39,090 nucleotides of DNA from Candidatus Methylomirabilota bacterium (GTDB taxonomy: Bacteria; Methylomirabilota; Methylomirabilia; Rokubacteriales; CSP1-6). The stretch's first letter is position 1. Every line of letters begins with the position of its first letter. The position numbers were made by a program, and so were the translations under genes. Of this stretch, positions 11,291 through 20,449 are shown one piece after another. The stretch lies in contig DASYVT010000150.1 in assembly GCA_035936835.1 (NCBI GenBank), positions 1 to 39,090 of the forward strand, given 5' to 3'. Under the pieces are notes generated by a model. It saw only the letters and a list, made by a program, of their open reading frames with translations, did not search any database and was not told the origin of the DNA.

Positions 11291-12040
11291 ATGAGAGAGG
11301 AGACCATCACGCTGGAAGTCACCCGCTACCGGCCCGGCCACGACAGCGAGCCGCGCACCGAGTCCTTCGCGGTGCCGTACCAGAAGGACTGGGTGGTCCT
11401 CGATGCGCTGAACCACATCAAGGACCAGCTGGATGGGACGCTCACGTACCGCTGGTCCTGTCGCATGGGGGTGTGCGGGAGCTGCGGGATGATGGTGAAC
11501 GGCGTCCCCAAGCTCACATGCTCCGCGTTCCTGCGGGACTATTACCCAGGGCCGATTCGGGTGGAGCCCCTGGCCAACTTCCCGGTGATCCGGGATCTGG
11601 TGGTCTCCCTCGATGACTTCATGGAGAAGCTCCGCCGGGTCAAGCCCTGGCTGATCCGCGCCGTGGAGAAGCCCGTGTCGGAGGGCGAGTACCGCCAGAC
11701 CCCGGCCCAGCTCGAGGACTACAAGCAGTTCAGCATGTGCATCAACTGCATGCTCTGCTATGCGGCCTGCCCGGTGTACGGGCTGGCGCCGGCCTTCGTC
11801 GGCCCCGCCGCCATCGCGCTGGCGTACCGCTACAACATGGACTCCCGGGACGAGGGGTATAAGCTCCGAGAGCCGATCCTGAGCGAGAGCGTCGGCGTGT
11901 GGGAGTGCACCTTCGTCGGCGAATGCTCGGTCGTCTGCCCGAAGGGCGTCGATCCCGCGGCCGCCATTCAGCGCTCCAAGGTGGCCGGCGCCAAGGACTG
12001 GGCCATGGCCATGCTCATGCCCTGGGGCGGCCGTCGATGA
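11291..12040 (+). CDS. frdB: Fumarate reductase/succinate dehydrogenase iron-sulfur subunit (second copy)
   Basis: A 249-residue iron-sulfur subunit. The [2Fe-2S] ligands are in [15 protein letters not shown] with a later Cys in KLTCSAF. The C-terminal domain has [14 protein letters not shown] and [17 protein letters not shown] for the [4Fe-4S] and [3Fe-4S] clusters. AGGAG precedes the ATG and the flavoprotein stop is 10 bp upstream. The stop overlaps the next start (ATGA). It differs from the first-locus subunit in both cluster motifs and in length, so the two complexes are distinct paralogues, not a recent duplication. Confidence 0.94.
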   Translation: MREETITLEVTRYRPGHDSEPRTESFAVPYQKDWVVLDALNHIKDQLDGTLTYRWSCRMGVCGSCGMMVNGVPKLTCSAFLRDYYPGPIRVEPLANFPVIRDLVVSLDDFMEKLRRVKPWLIRAVEKPVSEGEYRQTPAQLEDYKQFSMCINCMLCYAACPVYGLAPAFVGPAAIALAYRYNMDSRDEGYKLREPILSESVGVWECTFVGECSVVCPKGVDPAAAIQRSKVAGAKDWAMAMLMPWGGRR

Positions 12041-12447
12041 CCGTCCCGCAGTCCGCGCGCCCCGGCCTCTACTACCCGAAGATGCCGCTCGGCTGGTGGC
12101 TCAGGCGTCCCAATTACATCCGCTTTATGATCCGGGAAGTGACCAGCGTCTTCATCGCGATCTTCCTCGTGGTTCTTCTCATCGAGGTCCACATGGTAGC
12201 GCAGGGGCCGGAGGCGTACGCGGCCGTGGTAGCGAAGCTGCGATCGCCGGGCTGGATCGTCTTCAACGTCGTGGCCCTGGCCTTCGCCCTCTATCACACG
12301 GTCACGTGGTTCAAGCTCACGGGCGTCGTGCAGGTGGTCCACTTGGGCGAGCGCCGGGTGCCGCCCGGGCTGGTGGTCGCCGGCGCCTTCGTCGCCTGGG
12401 GGGTCGTGTCGCTGTTCATCCTGTACTGGCTGCTGGTGAGGAGCTGA
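12037..12447 (+). CDS. frdC: Fumarate reductase membrane anchor subunit C
   Basis: A 136-residue protein with three transmembrane helices. The N-terminal [20 protein letters not shown] matches the characteristic FrdC opening (aromatic and basic residues, then 'RE.T'). The third part, [13 protein letters not shown], is also FrdC-like. It anchors the catalytic subunits and helps form the quinone site. It starts at ATG 12037 in an ATGA overlap with frdB and is followed 3 bp later by frdD. Paired with FrdD it implies a type D, haem-free complex II. Confidence 0.88.
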   Translation: MTVPQSARPGLYYPKMPLGWWLRRPNYIRFMIREVTSVFIAIFLVVLLIEVHMVAQGPEAYAAVVAKLRSPGWIVFNVVALAFALYHTVTWFKLTGVVQVVHLGERRVPPGLVVAGAFVAWGVVSLFILYWLLVRS

Positions 12448-12450
12448 GCC

Positions 12451-12798
12451 ATGGCCCCAGGCAAGACGATCGAGCCATTCTGGTGGAGCCTCTTCTCGGT
12501 CGGAGGCGTGGTGGCGGCTTTCCTGGTGCCCGTCCACCTCTTCCTCCACGGCCTCGCCATTCCGCTCGGGTGGGTGTCGGTGACCCACGCGCGGCTGCTG
12601 GCGTTCGTCGGGCAGCCTCTCATCAAGGTCTATCTGTTCGTGCTCATCGCGCTGCCGCTCTACCACTGTTTCCACCGCCTCCGCTTCGTCCTGGAGGACC
12701 TGGGACTCCACAGGTTCCGGGCGCCGATCGCCGTCCTCTGCTACGGCTGCGCCGTGGCGGGCACGGTGGCCACGCTGTGGGTCCTGATCCGGGTGTGA
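12451..12798 (+). CDS. frdD: Fumarate reductase membrane anchor subunit D
   Basis: A 115-residue protein with three transmembrane helices. [20 protein letters not shown] and the helix [18 protein letters not shown] match FrdD, where a conserved His lies near the quinone. It is the last gene of the frdABCD set; sucC starts 40 bp later. With FrdC it forms the four-subunit membrane complex. Confidence 0.88.
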   Translation: MAPGKTIEPFWWSLFSVGGVVAAFLVPVHLFLHGLAIPLGWVSVTHARLLAFVGQPLIKVYLFVLIALPLYHCFHRLRFVLEDLGLHRFRAPIAVLCYGCAVAGTVATLWVLIRV

Positions 12799-12838
12799 GC
12801 CCCAGCCCCTCCGTTTCGAGCCCGAGCCGAGACCGCCG

Positions 12839-14005
12839 ATGAAGATCCACGAGTACCAGGGCAAGGCGATCCTGCGCGAGTTCGGCGTGCCGGTCCCGAA
12901 CGGCGACGTTGCCGAGACGCCGGCCCAGGCGCGGGCCATCGCCCAGAAGCTCGGCGGCCGCGTCGTTGTGAAGGCCCAGGTGCATGCCGGAGGCCGCGGC
13001 AAGGCGGGCGGCGTGAAGCTGGCCGACGACCCCGCGGCGGCTGAGGCCGCGGCGAAACAGATCCTCGGCATGATGCTGAAGACGCCGCAGACCCCTCCCG
13101 AAGGCATCAAGGTCCTCAAGGTGCTCGTCGAAGAGGCCTCGCCCATCGCCGCCGAGCTCTACCTCTCGATAACGCTCGACCGCGGCAAGGGCACGCACGT
13201 CGTCATGGCCTCCCAGGCAGGAGGCATGGAGATCGAGGAGGTCGCCGCCACCCATCCTACGAGCATCGTCCGCGAGTGGACCGACCCGGCGCTGGGGCTC
13301 CAGCCCTTCCAGGCGCGCAATCTTGCGTTCGTCCTGGGGCTCAGCGGCGACCAGTTCAAGGCGGGCGTGGCGCTGATCCTCAACCTCTTCCGCGCGTACC
13401 TCGAGAAGGACTGCTCGCTGGCGGAGATCAACCCGCTCGTGGTGACGCGCGACGGGCGGGTGATGGCGCTCGACGCCAAGCTCAACTTCGACGACAATGC
13501 GCTCTACCGCCACAAGGAGATCGTGGCGCTGCGCGATATCAACGAAGAGACGCCGCTCGACGTCGAGGCGTCCAAGTACGGCCTCAACTACATCAAGCTG
13601 GACGGGAGCGTCGGTTGCATGGTCAACGGCGCCGGCCTCGCGATGGCGACCATGGACATCATCAAGCTCGCGGGCGGCGAGCCCGCCAACTTCCTCGACG
13701 TGGGAGGCGGCGCCTCACCGGAGCAGATCGAGAACGCCTTCCGCATCCTGTCCTCGGATCCTTCCGTCAAGGCGGTCTTCATCAACGTCTTCGGTGGGAT
13801 CCTCCGCGTCGACCGGCTCGCCGAGGGCATCATTGCGGCGGTCAACAAGTTAGGCCTGAAGCTGCCGGTGGTGCTGCGCGCCGAGGGCACCAATGTCGAG
13901 CAGGGCAAGAAGATGCTCGCCGAGTCCGGGCTCGCCCTCGTGATGGTCGACGACATGGGCGAGGGCGCCAAGAAGGTGGTCGAGCTGGCGAAGGCGGCCC
14001 GATGA
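12839..14005 (+). CDS. sucC: Succinyl-CoA synthetase (ADP-forming) beta subunit
   Basis: A 388-residue beta subunit, the usual length for SucC. It opens with the ATP-grasp domain ([40 protein letters not shown]). The Mg-nucleotide region is AEINPLVV plus [12 protein letters not shown], and the CoA-ligase domain has [28 protein letters not shown] and NVFGGILR. The enzyme couples succinyl-CoA hydrolysis to nucleotide phosphorylation, or the reverse. It partners with sucD 65 bp downstream. ADP versus GDP use is not decided. Confidence 0.96.
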   Translation: MKIHEYQGKAILREFGVPVPNGDVAETPAQARAIAQKLGGRVVVKAQVHAGGRGKAGGVKLADDPAAAEAAAKQILGMMLKTPQTPPEGIKVLKVLVEEASPIAAELYLSITLDRGKGTHVVMASQAGGMEIEEVAATHPTSIVREWTDPALGLQPFQARNLAFVLGLSGDQFKAGVALILNLFRAYLEKDCSLAEINPLVVTRDGRVMALDAKLNFDDNALYRHKEIVALRDINEETPLDVEASKYGLNYIKLDGSVGCMVNGAGLAMATMDIIKLAGGEPANFLDVGGGASPEQIENAFRILSSDPSVKAVFINVFGGILRVDRLAEGIIAAVNKLGLKLPVVLRAEGTNVEQGKKMLAESGLALVMVDDMGEGAKKVVELAKAAR

Positions 14006-14070
14006 GCGCTTGCGCGAAGAGGCCCAACTGCTATCCGGTATCCTCCACAGTCAGACTAGTTGGATAGCGC

Positions 14071-14946
14071 ATGAGCATTCTGGTCGACAAAGCGACGAAG
14101 GTTCTGGTGCAGGGGATCACCGGCAAGGAAGGCACCTTCCACGCGCTGCGCTGCAAGGAGTACGGGACGCAGGTCGTGGGAGGCGTGACGCCCGGCAAGG
14201 GCGGGACGACGCACGAGGGTTTCCCGGTCTGGAACACGGTCGTGGAGGGTGTGAAGGCCTCGGGCGCCGACTGCGCGCTCATCTTCGTGCCGCCGCCGGC
14301 TGCCGCCGACGCGATCATGGAGGCCGCGGACGCCGGCGTGCCGCTGGTCGTCTGCATCACCGAGGGCGTGCCCGTCTGCGACATGGTGCGCGTCAAGGCC
14401 TTCCTCGGGCGCAGGCGGAGCCGGCTCATCGGGCCGAACTGCCCGGGCCTCATCTCCCCCGGCAAGGCCAAGATCGGGATCATGCCCGGCCACATCCACA
14501 AGGAAGGGCCGATCGGCGTCGTCTCGCGCAGCGGGACGCTGACCTACGAGGTCGTGCACCAGCTGACCCTCCGCGGCCTCGGCCAGTCCTCCTGCGTCGG
14601 CATCGGCGGCGATCCGGTCAACGGCACGAGCTTCATCGACGTGCTCCGCCTCTTCCAGGACGACCCGCAGACGGAAGCGATCATGATGATCGGCGAGATC
14701 GGTGGCACGGCCGAGGAAGAGGCCGCGGCGTTCATCAAGGCCCATGTCCGGAAGCCGGTCATCGGCTTCATCTGCGGGCAGACGGCGCCGCCGGGGCGCC
14801 GCATGGGTCACGCCGGCGCCATCATCGCCGGAGGTAAAGGCACCGCGGCGGAGAAGATGAAGGCTCTCGAGGCCGCCGGTGTGACGACGGTCAAGAGCCC
14901 CGCCGAGATGGGTGCCACCGTCCAGCGCGTGGTCGGAAAGCGCTGA
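14071..14946 (+). CDS. sucD: Succinyl-CoA synthetase alpha subunit
   Basis: A 291-residue alpha subunit. The CoA-binding Rossmann domain begins [15 protein letters not shown] and has GGVTPGKGG. The phosphohistidine is in [15 protein letters not shown], and [10 protein letters not shown] and [10 protein letters not shown] are family signatures. It forms the active enzyme with SucC. The 65-bp gap before it holds GCTATCC and GGATAGC half-sites that could form only a weak hairpin. The next gene, ndk, starts 2 bp after its stop. Confidence 0.96.
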   Translation: MSILVDKATKVLVQGITGKEGTFHALRCKEYGTQVVGGVTPGKGGTTHEGFPVWNTVVEGVKASGADCALIFVPPPAAADAIMEAADAGVPLVVCITEGVPVCDMVRVKAFLGRRRSRLIGPNCPGLISPGKAKIGIMPGHIHKEGPIGVVSRSGTLTYEVVHQLTLRGLGQSSCVGIGGDPVNGTSFIDVLRLFQDDPQTEAIMMIGEIGGTAEEEAAAFIKAHVRKPVIGFICGQTAPPGRRMGHAGAIIAGGKGTAAEKMKALEAAGVTTVKSPAEMGATVQRVVGKR

Positions 14947-14948
14947 CC

Positions 14949-15374
14949 ATGGCCATCGAGCGCACGCTGACCATCATCAAGCCCGACGCCGTCGCCAAGA
15001 ACGTCTCGGGCCATATCATCGCCCGCTTCGAGCAGGCCGGCCTCAGGGTCCTGGCCGCCAAGCTGGTGCACCTGACGCCGGCCCAGGCCGCCGGCTTCTA
15101 CATCGTCCACAAGGAGCGGCCCTTCTACGGAAGCCTCTGCGCCTTCATGACGCAGGGGCCGTGCATGCCGATCGTGCTGGAAGGGGAGGGCGCCATCGCG
15201 CGCCTGCGGGAGCTGATGGGCGCGACGGATCCCGCCAAGGCCGCGCCGGGGACGATCCGGAAGGACTTCGCCTCGTCCATCGAGGCCAACGCCGTGCACG
15301 GCTCGGACTCTCCGCAGTCGGCGGCCTTCGAGATCCCGTACTTCTTCGGCGCGCTGGAGATCTGCCCGCGCTGA
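14949..15374 (+). CDS. ndk: Nucleoside diphosphate kinase
   Basis: A 141-residue NDP kinase of standard length. It shows [15 protein letters not shown] at the N terminus and the active-site NAVHGSDSP with the phosphorylated His. [13 protein letters not shown] closes the protein. It transfers gamma-phosphate between nucleotides and thus spreads the high-energy phosphate made by SucCD, which starts just upstream. The 2-bp spacing from sucD makes cotranscription very likely. Confidence 0.96.
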   Translation: MAIERTLTIIKPDAVAKNVSGHIIARFEQAGLRVLAAKLVHLTPAQAAGFYIVHKERPFYGSLCAFMTQGPCMPIVLEGEGAIARLRELMGATDPAKAAPGTIRKDFASSIEANAVHGSDSPQSAAFEIPYFFGALEICPR

Positions 15375-15895
15375 CCCACGCGGCCGCCGACTTCTATCCG
15401 GCCGTCCTCGGCCGCCGCCAGCGCCTGATCGCCGGGATCGTGGGGCTGGGGCTCGGCTTCGGCGTTCCGTTCGTCCTCTCGGTCGCGATGGTCGCCACCT
15501 CCGGCGATGTGAGCCTGCTCATCCTGCCGCTGCCTTTCCTCCTCGGTCTCTGGGTCGTGCAGGGGCTCGCTCCCGCCGGCTTCGCGCTGGAGGCGGATGG
15601 CGTCAGGATCGAGCGGCGCTGGCTCTCGCGGCTCATCCCGTACGCTCTCATCCGCTCAGTGGACCGCAAGCCTCGCTCGGTAGGCGGCGTCGGCGCCGTC
15701 GGACTCAACGTCCTCTTCGGCTCCCAGGGGTCCCGGTGGAACCGGCGGACGGGCTGGCACTATCTCGCCATCACCAACACCACCGATCTCGTGTACCTCC
15801 ACACCGCGGGAGGCCTCGTGGTACTCTCGCCGAGCCGTCCCGATGAGTTCGCCGTCCGTCTCGGCCGGCGGCTTTCCAAGGAGGTCGGAACGTGA
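15371..15895 (+). CDS. Membrane protein with bacterial PH-like domain
   Basis: A protein of about 174 residues with two hydrophobic helices near the N terminus ([20 protein letters not shown] and [15 protein letters not shown]). A beta-rich soluble part follows, of the bacterial PH type: '[29 protein letters not shown]', then [16 protein letters not shown]. Function is unknown. The start is uncertain: no ATG is available; CTG 15371 overlaps the ndk stop (CTGA), and GTG 15440 is a shorter alternative. The stop overlaps the next GTG start (GTGA), suggesting coupling to the LLM oxidoreductase. Confidence 0.62.
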   Translation: MTHAAADFYPAVLGRRQRLIAGIVGLGLGFGVPFVLSVAMVATSGDVSLLILPLPFLLGLWVVQGLAPAGFALEADGVRIERRWLSRLIPYALIRSVDRKPRSVGGVGAVGLNVLFGSQGSRWNRRTGWHYLAITNTTDLVYLHTAGGLVVLSPSRPDEFAVRLGRRLSKEVGT

Positions 15896-16815
15896 CGAGC
15901 CGCATCGACCTGGCCGTGTCCATCCCTCAGACCTTCCCCGGCCGTCCGGTGGATCCGGGCTTCATTCGAACGTATCTGGCGCGGGCCGAAGCGCTGGGCT
16001 TTCACAGCGCCTGGGTGGTCGAGCAGATCGTTGGCGCGATCCCGAGCCTCGAGCCGATCGAGCTGCTGACCTACGCCGCGGCCGTCACCACGCGGATGAG
16101 GCTCGGCTCGGCCGTGCTGCTCACCGGGCTGCGCGATCCAGTGCACACGGCCAAGAGCCTGACCACTCTCGATCACCTGAGCGGCGGCCGGCTCATGGTC
16201 GGCGTGGGGCTGGGCGGCCAGCCCGCTCTCTATCCGGCCTACGGCCTCAATCTCGAGCGCCGCGCCGCGCGCTTCGCCGAGGGCATCGAGGTGATGAAGC
16301 GGCTCTGGACCGAGCCGCGCGTCACCTTCGAGGGCCAGTTCTTCAGGCTCAACAACCTGCCCCAGGAGCCGAAGCCCGTGCAGAAGCCGTACCCGCCGCT
16401 CTGGTTCGGCGCCCACCATCCCAATGCGCTCAAGCGCGCAGTCGCGCTGGGCGACGGCTTCATGGGCGCGGGCTCACTCTCGACGGCCAAGTTCGCCGAC
16501 GAGGTGAAGCTCCTGCGCGGGCTCCTGTCCGAGGCCAAGCGCGAACCGGCGGCGTTCCCCGTGGCCAAGCGCGTCTACATCGCCGTGGATCGCGACAAGG
16601 CGCGGGCGGGGAAGCGGCTCACCGAGTGGTTCGGCGCCTTCTACGGCCGGCCCCAGATGGCCGAAGAGGTCTCGATTTGGGGGACGCCCTGGGAGTGCGT
16701 GGACGGGCTCGCGCGGGTGGCGGCCGCCGGCGCGGGCATGCTCATGCTCAATCCCGTCTTCGACGAGATGGAGCACCTGGAGGTCTTCGCCTCGGAGATC
16801 GCCCCGAAGCTCTAG
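15892..16815 (+). CDS. LLM-class flavin-dependent oxidoreductase
   Basis: A 307-residue luciferase-like (beta/alpha)8 protein. Family features are AEALGFHSAWVVEQ, a 'RMRLGSAVLLTGLRDPVHTAKSLTTLD' region, then LSGGRLMVGVGLGGQP and PPLWFGAHHPNALKRA. The cofactor could be FMN or F420; the substrate is unknown. It starts at GTG 15892 overlapping the previous stop. Its stop lies in CTAG at 16812-16815, which also supplies the stop of the convergent glycosyltransferase gene, so there is no room for an intergenic terminator. Confidence 0.88.
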   Translation: MTSRIDLAVSIPQTFPGRPVDPGFIRTYLARAEALGFHSAWVVEQIVGAIPSLEPIELLTYAAAVTTRMRLGSAVLLTGLRDPVHTAKSLTTLDHLSGGRLMVGVGLGGQPALYPAYGLNLERRAARFAEGIEVMKRLWTEPRVTFEGQFFRLNNLPQEPKPVQKPYPPLWFGAHHPNALKRAVALGDGFMGAGSLSTAKFADEVKLLRGLLSEAKREPAAFPVAKRVYIAVDRDKARAGKRLTEWFGAFYGRPQMAEEVSIWGTPWECVDGLARVAAAGAGMLMLNPVFDEMEHLEVFASEIAPKL

Positions 16816-18551
16816 CGAGCGCTGTCGCGCGGTCCCTCGATGATGACGAGGCGCTGAACGAGGAGGTCGAAGCGGCGTCCCAGCACGAGCTCCCATACCT
16901 CGGTGAATGCGAGGCCGATACGGAGGTCGAGTCGCTCGGCGTAGACCGTGTGCCCCGCCGGGGGCGCGGCATCGGGGGCGATCGGGAGCGCCATCAGCCG
17001 GCCCTGGGCGATGAGCGTCGCGGTGGCGACGGGATCCCGCGGGTCGAACGGCGCCACCTGCGAACCCGGCACGTCGAACCGGTGCCGCTCGTGGCGCTCG
17101 GGCCACGCCAAGGGAAAGAGGATTGTCCGGCCCCGGAGCGCCTCGAGCCCCGGGCCGCCCGGAGAGGGGAGAAACGGGCCGTCGAAGGGCGAGAGCGCGA
17201 GGCCGAGGGCGAGCCACGTCCCGGCGACCGCCGCGGGGAGCCGCCACCGCACGCCGGCCCCCGTTCCCACGACCGCTGACAGGGCCAGCATGAGCAGCGC
17301 CCCGATCCCGACGAGCTGCCACGCGGCGTAGATGACGTCGGGGACGGCGTGCGGCAGGCCGCGGATCAGCCAGGCGAGCGCGCCGATGAAGATGACGGCC
17401 GCGGCGCCAGAGAGGCGGAGGAACCACGCCGGGATCCGCTCCCACCGGAGCGCGAGCAGCACAGAGAGCGCCGCCACAGTGGGGAGGATGTAGTTCTCCT
17501 GCCGCTGGTATGGCGCGGTGTAGCTGATGAGGAACGCGACGACGTAGCACCACAGGTCCCGCTCGGCGCCGGTGAGCGGGCCATCAGCATCCGCCAGCGG
17601 TGCCGTCCCGAAAGAGTCGCCCGCGCCGACCCCCCCGCCGGCGCTCCCCTTCCGCCACCGGAGCAGCGTCATCACCACGAGGCCCAGGAGGGCGAAGGCC
17701 AGGAACCCGAAATTGGTGAAGTCGCCGAGCCAGATCGCGGTGATCGCGGAATATTTGCCGCTCACGAGGCCCTTGAGATAGCCCGTATGCCGGAACTTGT
17801 TGATGTTCTCCCGGCCGATAAAGTCGTGGACGATGGCGCCGGGGTAGGGATCGAACGCGAGCCAGAGCGCGAACAGGGCGAGTCCGATCCCGGCCATCGC
17901 GGCGAGGCGGCCGGCGTCCTGGCGGAGGACTTGGAGCGGGTTCCACCGGTGGTGGCGCCACTGGATGAGGCCGACGGCGGCGGTGACGGGGACGACCAGG
18001 AAGAACGACTTATAGAGCGCGCCCATGCCCAGGCAGAGCCCGGAGACGACCGCCACCGGCCAGGAGAGCTCGCCGACCAGAAGCAGAATAACGACCGGCG
18101 CGAACAGCCAGAAGGTCTCGGGCGAGTTGGTGAGGAACGGGCGGCCGTGCTGGACAGTGGAGAGCGCCGCGGTGAAGAGAAGGGCGGCAAGCCACGCCTT
18201 CCTCCAGTCGCGGGCGAGTCGTCCGGCGAGGAGCGCCACGAGGAGCGCAGTCGCGGCCGTGTAGAGCACGCTGGGGAGCCTCAGGGCCCAGAGGGTCCAG
18301 GCCCTGGCCCAGGAGGTCGAGGCGATCCCTTGCCAGAAGAGCAGCGGCGGCTTGTCGTTGCAGATGCCCCGTTCACAGACGAGCGGGAGGAGCTTCCCCT
18401 GTTCGGCCGTCATGCGTGCGATCTGCACGTAGAATCCCTCGTCCGGGCTCTTGAGAATGTTGCGGCCGTCGAGGTGATAGAGGTAGCTGAACAGGGTGAT
18501 GGCGAGCGCGAGGGCGAGCCAGAGCCCCTGGCGGGTTGCGGGACGCCTCAT
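16812..18551 (-). CDS. ArnT/PMT-type membrane glycosyltransferase
   Basis: A 579-residue polytopic membrane protein with about 11-12 hydrophobic helices. The first periplasmic loop has SPDEGFYVQIARMT, the acidic motif of GT-C enzymes of the PMT/ArnT family, and later NDKPPLLFW, like the DKPPL-type motif of ArnT-like proteins. Such enzymes move a sugar from polyprenyl phosphate to a lipid or protein acceptor outside the inner membrane. It overlaps the DPM1-like gene by 4 bp (ATGA) and is the last gene of the minus-strand operon. Acceptor and sugar are unknown. Confidence 0.85.
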   Translation of the reverse strand: MRRPATRQGLWLALALAITLFSYLYHLDGRNILKSPDEGFYVQIARMTAEQGKLLPLVCERGICNDKPPLLFWQGIASTSWARAWTLWALRLPSVLYTAATALLVALLAGRLARDWRKAWLAALLFTAALSTVQHGRPFLTNSPETFWLFAPVVILLLVGELSWPVAVVSGLCLGMGALYKSFFLVVPVTAAVGLIQWRHHRWNPLQVLRQDAGRLAAMAGIGLALFALWLAFDPYPGAIVHDFIGRENINKFRHTGYLKGLVSGKYSAITAIWLGDFTNFGFLAFALLGLVVMTLLRWRKGSAGGGVGAGDSFGTAPLADADGPLTGAERDLWCYVVAFLISYTAPYQRQENYILPTVAALSVLLALRWERIPAWFLRLSGAAAVIFIGALAWLIRGLPHAVPDVIYAAWQLVGIGALLMLALSAVVGTGAGVRWRLPAAVAGTWLALGLALSPFDGPFLPSPGGPGLEALRGRTILFPLAWPERHERHRFDVPGSQVAPFDPRDPVATATLIAQGRLMALPIAPDAAPPAGHTVYAERLDLRIGLAFTEVWELVLGRRFDLLVQRLVIIEGPRDSAR

Positions 18552-19327
18552 GGTTTCTCCCGATCACCGCCTCTCCTCGGCGGCCACTCGTAGAGAAAGG
18601 CGGGGCGCGTCTGCCGCGGCTCCGGATGTCTCCAGGAGCTATACCGGAGCCTCGCGATCTCGTAGAGGTACCGGCAGCCCGTCCTGACCAATGCCGTCTT
18701 ACTCGCGCCACCCAACCGGCGTCCGTACACGACCGGCATCTCCACGATTCTCAACGGGACACGGAGCGCGAAGAACAGGAGACGGAAGAAGTAGTCCCCG
18801 TACCCCCAGAAGATTCGATCGTACGGAAGCTTCTGAAGCCCTTCGCGGCGGATCGCGAACAAACCGCTCAGGTTGTCCTGGATCCGCGTTCTCAGAATCA
18901 ACCGGACGACCGCATTCAGCCCTGCGCTGCCCCACTGTCGAATCGGCTCCTGCATGCCGCCGTTGGACGCGAAGCGTGAGCCCACCACGAGATCGAACAC
19001 GTCGAGGAGCCGGACCAGGTACGGGATCAGGCGCGGGTCATGGTTGAAATCCGCGTCCATCACTACCACGACGCTCCCCTTCGAGCGCTCAAGCCCTTCC
19101 CGGACCGACACCCCCAGGCCGCGCCCGCCCGCCCGCTCGATGATCCGGACCATCTCGCACCCCGCGAACTCCTCCGCCACGATCTTGCCCGTGCCGTCCG
19201 GGCTCCGGTCGTCGAGGACCAGGATCTCGCAGGCCTGCCCGAGGAAGCCCACGGACGCGATCACTTCCCGGAGGAACTCACGGATGGTCTCGGCTTCGTT
19301 GTACGTCGGCAGGACGATGGACACCAT
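18548..19327 (-). CDS. GT2 glycosyltransferase, DPM1/polyprenol-phosphate-sugar synthase type
   Basis: A 259-residue GT-A fold enzyme. VSIVLPTYNEAETI, LDDRSPDGTG and VVVMDADFNHDP (the metal-binding DxD) are typical of polyprenyl-phosphate mannose/glucose synthases. It lacks the two C-terminal membrane helices of ArnC or GtrB. It would load a nucleotide-activated sugar onto polyprenyl phosphate for the neighbouring membrane transferases. It is 6 bp from the aminotransferase and overlaps the ArnT-type gene by 4 bp. Confidence 0.87.
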   Translation of the reverse strand: MVSIVLPTYNEAETIREFLREVIASVGFLGQACEILVLDDRSPDGTGKIVAEEFAGCEMVRIIERAGGRGLGVSVREGLERSKGSVVVVMDADFNHDPRLIPYLVRLLDVFDLVVGSRFASNGGMQEPIRQWGSAGLNAVVRLILRTRIQDNLSGLFAIRREGLQKLPYDRIFWGYGDYFFRLLFFALRVPLRIVEMPVVYGRRLGGASKTALVRTGCRYLYEIARLRYSSWRHPEPRQTRPAFLYEWPPRRGGDREKP

Positions 19328-19333
19328 CGCGGT

Positions 19334-20425
19334 CTAGACGAGCCGTCGAAGGATGCCACAGATGGCGGTCACGTCCGGCTCCCGTAGCCCGACGAAGGTC
19401 GGTAGGCTGATGCCTTCGTCGGAGATGCGCTGGGCGTTCGGCAGCGTCGGCCCCGCGTACATCGGCAGGCTCCGCATGGGTCTGAGGGCCGGCCGGCTGT
19501 CCACGCCCTGCTCCCGGAGTCGCGCGATGATCCAGTCACGCCGCTCGCGGGTGCAGCCCGCGATCCGGCACGTGAAGAGCCAGCAGACCGGCTCGGACCC
19601 GGCGGGCCCGTGTTGGAAGACCACGCCGCGGGCGCCGGACAGCTCCCGTCGGTACCAGCGCTCGATCTTCCCGCGCTCGTCGAGGAAGCTCCCGAGCCGC
19701 TCCACCTGCGCGAGCCCGATGGCGGCTTGCACGGCCGTCAGCCGGTAGTTGAACCCGACTTCGTCGTGGTGGTACCGGTGCTCGGCAGACATCGCGTGGT
19801 CCCGCAGGTGTCGCAGCCGCTGGTCCAGGCGCGCGCTCGCGGCGATGACCATGCCCCCCTCGCCGGTGGTGACGATCTTGTTCCCGTAGAACGAGAAGCA
19901 CCCGGCGTCGCCGGCGGTCCCCACGAGCCGGCCTTCGTCTCGAGCGCCGAGGGCTTCGGCGGCGTCCTCGACGAGCGCGATGCCCCGACCCGTCGCGAGG
20001 GCCCGCAGCGTGCGCATCCGCGCCGGCATGCCGTAGAGGTGGACGGCGACCACCGCCCGAGTCCGCTCCGTGATGGCTCGGGCCACCTGGTCCACGTCGA
20101 TGGTCCAGCTCGCCGGGTCCACGTCCACGATGACCGGGGTGGCGCCCGTGTACGCGACCGCGTTCGCCGTCGCCACGAAGGTCAGATCGGGGACGATCAC
20201 CTCGTCGCCCGGTCCGAGGCCCAGGGCGTGCAGGGCCAGGTGTAACGCCGCAGTCCCGTTGGACACCGCCACCGCCCACGGGATCCGATGAAACGCCGCA
20301 AACGCCCGTTCGAACTCCCCGACGTGGCGCCCCAGCGAGGAGATGGTGTTCTCGCGGAGGGCCTGCAGGACGTACTCCTCTTCCCGTCCGTTGAGATCGG
20401 GTCTACTGACCGGATAGCCCGTCAT
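19334..20425 (-). CDS. DegT/DnrJ/EryC1/StrS sugar aminotransferase
   Basis: A 363-residue PLP-dependent fold-I aminotransferase of the ArnB/DegT family. Lys183 in FYGNKIVTTGEGG binds PLP, Asp154 in LVEDAAEALGA contacts the pyridine nitrogen, and AVSNGTAALHLAL is the phosphate-binding region. Such enzymes aminate a 4-keto (or 3-keto) nucleotide sugar. With the DPM1-like and ArnT-like genes next to it, the set resembles ArnB-ArnC-ArnT. No sugar dehydrogenase, decarboxylase or formyltransferase is present here. Confidence 0.9.
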   Translation of the reverse strand: MTGYPVSRPDLNGREEEYVLQALRENTISSLGRHVGEFERAFAAFHRIPWAVAVSNGTAALHLALHALGLGPGDEVIVPDLTFVATANAVAYTGATPVIVDVDPASWTIDVDQVARAITERTRAVVAVHLYGMPARMRTLRALATGRGIALVEDAAEALGARDEGRLVGTAGDAGCFSFYGNKIVTTGEGGMVIAASARLDQRLRHLRDHAMSAEHRYHHDEVGFNYRLTAVQAAIGLAQVERLGSFLDERGKIERWYRRELSGARGVVFQHGPAGSEPVCWLFTCRIAGCTRERRDWIIARLREQGVDSRPALRPMRSLPMYAGPTLPNAQRISDEGISLPTFVGLREPDVTAICGILRRLV

Positions 20426-20449
20426 GTCGTCGTATCCATCGGGGCGCGC

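Noticed and set aside
14031-14067. GCTATCC/GGATAGC pair in the sucC-sucD gap as a terminator
   Set aside because: Only a 7-bp stem with a loop of over 20 nt and no T tract, inside a gene pair that must be coexpressed.
17349-18593. 414-codon plus-strand frame opposite the ArnT-type gene
   Set aside because: Low-complexity Glu/Arg/Gly-rich composition typical of an antisense frame; the minus strand has clear membrane helices and family motifs.
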